The notes beneath the pieces were generated by a model. It was not told where the DNA came from. It saw only the letters and a program-made list of their open reading frames with translations, and made no database searches. DNA of 64,000 nucleotides from Seriola aureovittata. Its lineage: Eukaryota > Chordata > Actinopteri > Carangiformes > Carangidae. The DNA lies in assembly GCF_021018895.1 (NCBI RefSeq), contig NC_079366.1, positions 22,987,896-23,051,895 on the forward strand. The letters are read 5' to 3'. A program made the position numbers and the translations under genes. Positions 56,561 to 64,000 of the stretch are shown in pieces (position 1 is the first letter of the stretch; every line of letters starts with the position of its first letter).

Positions 56561-59097
56561 AGTTTGTTAGACTAGTATGGGCCATTATTTTTGATAGTAC
56601 TGAGTCTTTGCCATTGAAGAAAGTGTCGACTCAATGGGTTAAATCAGAACCTGTAGAAGACATTTACTCACATTATTCTGATTCATTTTACAATGTCCTC
56701 TAAGAAATAGCTTTCTATAAACCAACTTGGCTTCCTTGTCCTGTTGCCTCAATGGCATTTGACAAATTGTAAAAATACAGCTTCAGGACCAACTGAAGGG
56801 CCCTGTATTAGAGCAACATTATCATAGGTCACATTCTTCTTTTCTATCATTACCCCTCACTTTTCAGAAAGCTTTCTTTTCGTCTGGCCCTGTAAGAGAC
56901 CTTGCATTCTTCAGAGGGTGTAATCCTCTTGCTGCTGCGAAAGTTTTTTAATTTTTCTGCTTAACCTCTACTTGACAGACCTCTGTCACACTGCTAAGAT
57001 ATGTACATGTATACACTCACCTACAAAACCTCATCTTCCTGCCGTTAAAGTAATAAAGAGGCAGTCTATACTACATCGCCTCCAGCTAAATAGTAAGAGG
57101 AGGCAAGCTCAAGGTGTTTGTCTTGACTAACGGTCTCTATGAAGAGCTTCAGGGCGTACAGAGTTTCAACAGGGTAAAGCTGCTATCACAACAGGCCTAC
57201 AGCAAGTGTCCAGACAGCACTGCAGCACATCAAACGCAGGGAGACCACACACTGTGACTCAGACAGCAGGGTTCATACACAGATTAGACAAACTATGCAG
57301 ATGGCCACATCAGTAACAGCCAGACAGCTATCCATTCACAGGCCATCCGCACTGATGACCAGATTATAGCAAGCAGGACACTGTGAAAGGCACTTTCACA
57401 GGACTGGCTTGTTGAATGTCAGCACTGGGAAATGCTGATACTAAGACTCAAGGTGAACAGGACCAGACACAGTGATTCACAGCTCACATTTCTATTTCTA
57501 GAGGTAAATCACAGTGAAGTCTGATGGAGCATCTCATTGTAGGGACAAAATTACATCAATGCTAAATTGATGATTGTTGCCAAAATAAGTTTATCAATTA
57601 TTAGATTTGATATGAGTATCTAGTGCTTTAGAGCTCATTGTCTTTAATCTTAGTGTTTTACAAAGAGAAACACTGTAGACGGCTGCGTGACCTGAGAATC
57701 TTTAGGGAACCAACACAAGTGGTGCAAACATTGATCAAATTTAATGTTTGTCATCTTGCAATTCATATGGGAGAACAGTTCCTTGAATTGTGAATTTTTG
57801 CTTTGTGGGGAAAGAAATGATAGACAGCTTAGAAACCTGTGGTTATATAGTTGGGAGCTTAAAGACTCCTTTAAAACACAAAACACAAATATTTCAAATA
57901 TCTCAAAGTGTGGTAGCTGACAGGTGGGCTACACTTTTCCATCAAAGAGAATTACTTACATTTTAGAAGAAAAACCTCAACAGATTTGGTGTAGGAGGCA
58001 AAAAAATAAGCAACAGGTCATACAACAAAGCGATCAGATGCAGCTGAACCTTGGGAACCAAGGTGGCTTATTCACATTCTACTGAATATGTCCAATAGTG
58101 TTGAATTATGCAGCAAAATGTGTGGGCCATGAATTTTTAAGTGGAAGAGTAAATCAGTTATTTGTATACGTGACAGAATGAGTTTGACAGGTTTCATTTC
58201 GCTTCATGTCTTCAGTTAAAAAGACAATGTTTAGAGGGCTGTGACACTTTTCCTGATGGTAGACTGTATCTTTTCTCAGCTCCTATCTAGCAGCGTGGGA
58301 AATGTCAGTGCCTTCAGGCAGCCCTGTGGCAGGTGGGAGCACATCGCTATTTAGTATGCTCTGTATGTTAAGCACCACAACAGTATAACACTACACACCC
58401 AGTCAGCTTGAACTCAAGTGGCATTTAGATCTTAGGTTCACTGATCATGTGCAGTGTCAAAATGTAAAGACCACTCAGACATTACTGATTATTTAACTGA
58501 AATGCAAAATAGATATTCATAAAGTTATAACATTATTTTTTGAACACATTATTGGTAAATGTATTAAAATTTTACAAGATATATCAAAAAGGCCCCAGCA
58601 GGTTTACTTAAGTCACAGTAGATTAGCTTTTTCAAGGAAACCATACTGTCCTTTTTGTTGCCATACTTATGAGTCTCTATTTGAATCAGCGGTAAATAGA
58701 ACTGTTTGGCTGATCCGGGTGCTGGGTAGCTAGCCGACTGGATCTGTGTGCTCCCTGGAATGGGACTGCTTCTCAGAATAGCCAATGGCAGATGCCTTCC
58801 TCCCCTCTGTGTTATTTGGAGCCCAAGGGCAGTGGAATCCAACCTCCTGCAGTGTACTGTGGTGTGGTCCTTACTTCAGGACACAGAGAAGGGCTTGAAG
58901 CTGGGAGGACAAATCAGCTGTCTTTCAATCATTGAATCATGCAATGTGCTAAACAAATGGGGTGAAACACATCAAGGTAACATCATAAGATGAGCCTCTG
59001 TAGTAAGGAAATAAAGTTTTATAGCTAAAAACATGAACATAGTACATCAGTCTATCAGATCAGCACATATATTTAACCACTGCTTAATATATGTGGC

Positions 59098-59370
59098 TGG
59101 GGCTGCAACTAATGATTATTTTCTTTATCAATTAATCCTATTATTTTCTTGATTAATCATTTTGTCGATAAAATATAAAAATAGTGAAAAATATTCATCT
59201 GGTTTACCAGAGTCATCTGCTTAAGAAATGTCAAAAATAGAGAGAGAAAAAGAAAAAAAAAACACAATTTCTCACAGTCATAATTTCTTAAATGGTGACA
59301 TCTTCAAATGTCCTCTTTTGACCAATTAGCAATTGCAATCTGATTTTCTAGTTGTCAGGGTTAATGCTGT
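59098..59370 (+). repeat. gctgcaact MITE-like family, well-preserved left end
   Basis: It starts ggggctgcaactaatgatta, then tcaattaatcctattatttt, ttgattaatcattttgtcga, taaaaatagtgaaaaatatt and gacatcttcaaatgtcctctt. This is the best-preserved left half in the window. Confidence 0.65.
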
Positions 59371-62300
59371 AAAACAAACATGAACTGAAACAGTTCAATA
59401 GGACTGAAAAACCAAACTGAGAAAGGAATCTCTCTTCAGCTTCACATCAACCCTACCCCAGTGTGTTTCAATGCATTGCATCAGTAATGGTGGAAGGAAA
59501 AAAATTAAAGAATAAAAACTTCAAAAGATTAATTAGTTTCTTGTCCTGTCAGACAGAATATTCTGGATTTGGCTATATACAAACAGGAGAAAAATGGTTA
59601 AAAGGCCCAAGTGACGGTATTTGTGAAGCATCTGCCAGTGGACCCTTACTTTCTTTACAACACTTATCTACAGAGACCGACATCAGAAAAGGCAGCTGCT
59701 GCTCCAGGGCATCCAGCTTATCTGCAGTGATTCACTGGCTGTTTCTGAACAACGAAGAAGTCAGGTAGGAGTGGCAACATTTGGGTAGCACATCTACTGC
59801 AAATATACTGGAGACTAATTCGGGTTACCAAAATCTAATAGTGCATAATAAAAAGAGAAAAATGAGTACATAAAAATCTGCATTGTTGATGTTGCTCAGA
59901 GACTTTTAGTATTTTAATCATGTGCTTGTTGAATGGCACAAATCTAGTTGCTGTTAATGCTCCTGCTGGGCCCAATTTGTGTTGTTTGTGAAATTGTTTA
60001 TCCAGCAAATGTTCATTTCAGGTTGCACAGTTTACTGATGAGTTCTGTTCTTCTACAACTCTGTTTTATTATTTAATTTGACAAGCAACCTAATTTTGAC
60101 TGTCACTCAAGTGGCACATGAATGACAGTCAGGAGTAGTGTAGAAATAATCACAGATCTTTGACAGGCAGTACCAGCAGGCAGCAAAGCAAAAAAATATA
60201 AGAAAAAAAGAAAGAGCTGCAAATGCATGGTGATGATTGTGATGCTAAAATTAACTACAACAAACTAAAATTGACCACAATCAAAATACAAAATAAACTG
60301 AGGTGACATCAAGGTTCTGGTAATGGTAAATAGTTGGTTCTGAAATTTAAATAGTATAAGAGAAATAACACTTGAGCCACTATCAGATCTGTAGCTGTCA
60401 CATACAGGACAGGGATACACAACACAAATCAAAAGTGAATATATATATATCGTCTACCCTATCCCATATCTAGTGTATTCAGGACAGCAAAAAAAGTGCA
60501 TTCAAATGGAAGATAGGATTTTCTGATGTCTCTATAGATGTGTCATTATGACTGTCTCAGACCAACTGGCCACCAGGATAACTACAGCTCATATCTCAAG
60601 TCTTGACAGACTGACAAAGGGCAACAAACAATACAAACAAAATGTAAAAAGAACATAAAAAATAAAAAATAAAAGACTACTGCAGCTGTGTGGCTTTAAT
60701 TAACGTATCTACAGACAAAATTACAGGAAACCCGAAGGCTCTCGTCAAAGTAACTCCAGAAAGTTCAGACACAGTTCCACCCACAGCACCTGCTCAAACA
60801 GCAAATGCATCTTGCTGATAGCTGTTTATATAGACATAGCTGCAATGGGCAAGTCCAGATCACCTTACTCAACAGGCCTGCAGTGCAGGGTGTGGTGGTG
60901 AGAAAAGTAATACCGCAACTAAAATGTCCTGCTGTTAATGTTCTATATCTTGATCACTATCTTCTGTAACAGCTGGATGCCCATTCTAGCTCCCGGAAAT
61001 ACAGAGTGGATTCTGCTGGTTACGTATTGATTGGAAATTTAACCCGGAGCTGTTTTTATCAGTATAGTATGACACCTCTTAGGGCCAGGCAGATCTCACT
61101 TATATAGATACAAGAAACAACATGGCCTTATAGAGAGATCCCATGTCTGTATCCATTACAACATTTTAACTGAAAATGGAACGGGGGACGATAAAGCAGG
61201 TAATAAATTCCCTGCACATCTTCCATGAAAGAGTAATGATAGAAAGAAAAATACAATAAAAATATGACATATTTTAGAGTATCATCTGTTTCTTCTGAGG
61301 ACATGGTTTCAGCTACTTAAGTTGTACCATTCCACGGAGACCCTGAGAAATCCCAGTTATGCCATTCACTGGAGACAGCTGCTACATGCAAAGCACAGCC
61401 CATGTGGTTTCTGCTCTGCATGGAGCAACAGGAGCAACAATTCCATGAACTGGCTTTATGGAACCTTGCTTAGTTCATCTGGCAAAACACACTTTGTAAA
61501 CAACATGAAAGCTCGAGATCCTTTCCTTCAGTCTACAGCTTTTGATTTTCTTGCCTGTTAAAATCAAATACTCAAAAGAAAATGTGTTAGTTAATCTTTT
61601 TCTACAATATCTATGATCCCTTCAGATAGTGGTGCTACTGGCAAGCAGATGGCAAAGTTTAATACTTAAACTAAAGAACTAGCATAATCCCGGTTGTGCT
61701 TTTCCACAGATGTTTCTTGCCTAACAGTAAAACAAGTTTTCATCCAGCATGGGGACAGAGGCTGAATTCTATATGAAAAGTATGTTAACCCTTGGCGTGG
61801 AACCCATCAGTTTAAATATTATACAGTGTATAAGCATCAGCTTAGCTACCATCTTTTCACCATGTAAATGAACAAGTCAAAGGTGCACTTGAGCTAAATG
61901 CTAATGGTAACGTTATGCAATGTTCGTCGTGGTCACCATCAAGCATGTGAGGACGACATAAGTGTGTCATTAGTGTACCAGATTTAAAGGCAATTTATCA
62001 TTTGGGAGTCATTGGTGTCTGTACATAAATTCCTCTATCTAATTCATCTAAATGTGTTTGAGACATTTCAGTGTGGGCCACAGTGGTGTACCCACCTACT
62101 GGTGGACAAACCAACACTGCCATCCAAAGAGACATGCCACTCTTATGGCTAAAAAAAGGAAACTACAAATCTTGGCAATGAAGACAAAATGCCTTTGATG
62201 CTAAGTAAAGGTATGACTGCAACATATAAAATTATACAGGCCTTATGTAGAGACGGTAATTGGGGATGATATACACCATCTTACTGTCATTGGGGGTGTA

Positions 62301-62756
62301 ACATAACGCCTTGCTCTTTGTTGAAAAGTAAGGCACTGATTTTAAAAAACATAGGAAACTTCCTGCTATGGTCTGTATTTCTACCTACTGTATAACTACG
62401 GCATAAACAGCAGTAATTAAAAGTGAATCACCATATTAGACCCTTTGTCTTGAAAAGCTGACCAACATAGCAACTTGCTTTGATCTATGAGAAAACGGAG
62501 AACGGAAAAATGACAAGCTGACACCCACCACCCCCTAGTAATTGGGACATCTACCCGTATATCTATTTTAGTCTTAATACTTTTATTCTCATTACCAAAA
62601 CCTATCTCTACTCTTTTTTTGACAGAATAGAGGGCCGACATTTTTAAACACCCAACTTTCTTATCTCGAATGACATTAAGAAAGATCAGATATTCAGATA
62701 TTTATTGTTACATCGATTGAAAAAAGGAATGGAAATTGTAAATTCGGTCACATTAC

Positions 62757-62778
62757 TTTTTTTTTTTTTTTTTTTTTT
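62757..62778. repeat. poly-T tract
   Basis: A run of 22 T followed by aaaaa. Confidence 0.85.
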
Positions 62779-62897
62779 AAAAATCACATACTTGTGATAA
62801 AAAAAATGGACTACATATTTCAAATACATCTACAGATACCTGATTAATTAAATAAAAAAATTATGTAGCAATTTTTTTTTTATAGATTTCAGTGTTC

Positions 62898-63210
62898 TAT
62901 GGCTGCAACTCATTTTTATTTTCAGGATCAATTAATAAGCCAATTATTTACTCAATCAATTAGTTGTTTGAAAATCATAAAACAGTGAGAAATGTGAATA
63001 CTGGTGTAAATTTTCTATAGGTCAAGGTTAAGTCATCAAATGTCTTGTTTTGTCCAAGCAAGGGTCCAAAATTCAAAAATATTAAATTCACTATAGTGTA
63101 AAACAAGACGCAATTCTCCCATTTAAGGGGTTGAAACTGTCAAAGTCTGATATGTTTTTCATCAATTAAAAAAAGCAACTGACTTTCATCAACTGATTTG
63201 TCAGTGTTAA
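62898..63210 (+). repeat. gctgcaact MITE-like family, near full-length copy
   Basis: It starts atggctgcaactcattttta, then caattaataagccaattatt, aacagtgagaaatgtgaata, tcatcaaatgtcttgttttg and gtccaaaattcaaaaatatt. Same block order as the other copies. Confidence 0.6.
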
Positions 63211-64000
63211 GACCGTCGGTGACAATACATAGAGATTAAGCAGTCATGCAGAAGGTAAATCTGGCAGCTAAATAAATCTTTCAAAACTGGGTTCATTTGG
63301 GAGGCAGCTTACTTGACAGTATTTTATTAATTTTCAAATCACATTGCACATTATGCTGAATTAATTCAGCAGGATATCAAAAGGAGACTTTTAATGTAAG
63401 TAGCATTAGTGTTACACCTCGCAATATGCAACTTAATTTGTTGCTGAAGAGCAATAAAGTACTGATGTCATAATTAGAGAGCGATGATGTTTCGCAATCG
63501 CTTCAACCTTCAACTTTACAGAAAAAATTATAAGAATTGCAAATTTTAATGCAAACATACTTCCTCAAGTAGTAACACAAAACCACCAAGTAAACAATGA
63601 AGTAGGCACAAACAGTTTACTTCAGTTGAATCATTGCCTGTCTTAAATCAAATTCTTAGAACTCCTTCGTTGGCCATGATGGATGACATTGACCGATATA
63701 GGCTGTTTATTTCATTTTTATACACTGCACATCAAACTGATCACTTCATATAAAACTCCTGTAATGCCATCTGTATTAAACTAAATTATTCATGAACGTG
63801 AATATTTCACACATTTATGCATGTGCATGTATAAAATTAAAAAAAAAAAAAAGAAAGAACATTTTATGACAATTACCCCTCAAAAAGCAAATCAAGAATG
63901 CATTTTTCTTGACGTCTCTTCAATTAATGCATTTATGTCTTCATCTAAAAAGTTAAACTAAAAATAGGCGCATTGGCGACAGCCTTTTTAAGGTTATATG

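Larger units (their letters stand above)
54311..64000. other. non-coding stretch, no exon recognised
   Basis: AT-rich DNA with four MITE-like copies (54955-55230, 56430-56560, 59098-59370, 62898-63210) and a T22 tract (62757-62778). No domain-bearing frame. In particular, there is no acidic, Glu/Asp-rich frame such as the FBXW7 alpha first exon would show. Confidence 0.5.

Overview
The window is genomic DNA from a bony fish, probably a percomorph teleost. Spliced vertebrate exons, AT-rich introns with dinucleotide microsatellites, and several dispersed repeats of types common in spiny-rayed fish genomes support this. There is one recognisable protein gene, fbxw7 (F-box/WD40 protein 7), on the minus strand. 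The species is not identifiable from the sequence alone.

Layout. About 1-3000: downstream flank with repeat fragments. About 3000-5142: fbxw7 3' UTR, ending in an AATAAA signal and carrying miR-25/92-, miR-27- and miR-182-type seed matches. 5143-25253: the ten exons shared by all Fbxw7 isoforms. Every junction is GT/AG, and the joined CDS is 1,623 nt (540 codons plus stop), the same length as the shared part of human FBXW7. 29442-29480: a beta-type first coding exon ending in the residues [12 protein letters not shown], inside a CpG-rich promoter-like region (about 29130-30140). About 30150-64000: no exon recognised. This stretch is AT-rich and holds MITE-like repeats, a nested repeat pair, a near-perfect hairpin, a 17-bp palindrome resembling an RFX X-box, and microsatellites. 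The alpha- and gamma-specific first exons were not found, so this stretch is either a long intron of an alpha transcript or upstream intergenic DNA.

The encoded protein is the substrate receptor of an SCF (SKP1-CUL1-F-box) ubiquitin ligase. Its dimerisation segment, F-box, linker and eight-bladed propeller appear in order along the exons, and the phosphodegron-binding arginines equivalent to human R465, R479 and R505 are intact. The unusual points are the very short beta N-terminus, a shared exon that begins exactly with ATG, and a miRNA site overlapping the polyadenylation signal. I found no bacterial-type, viral or CRISPR-like system.
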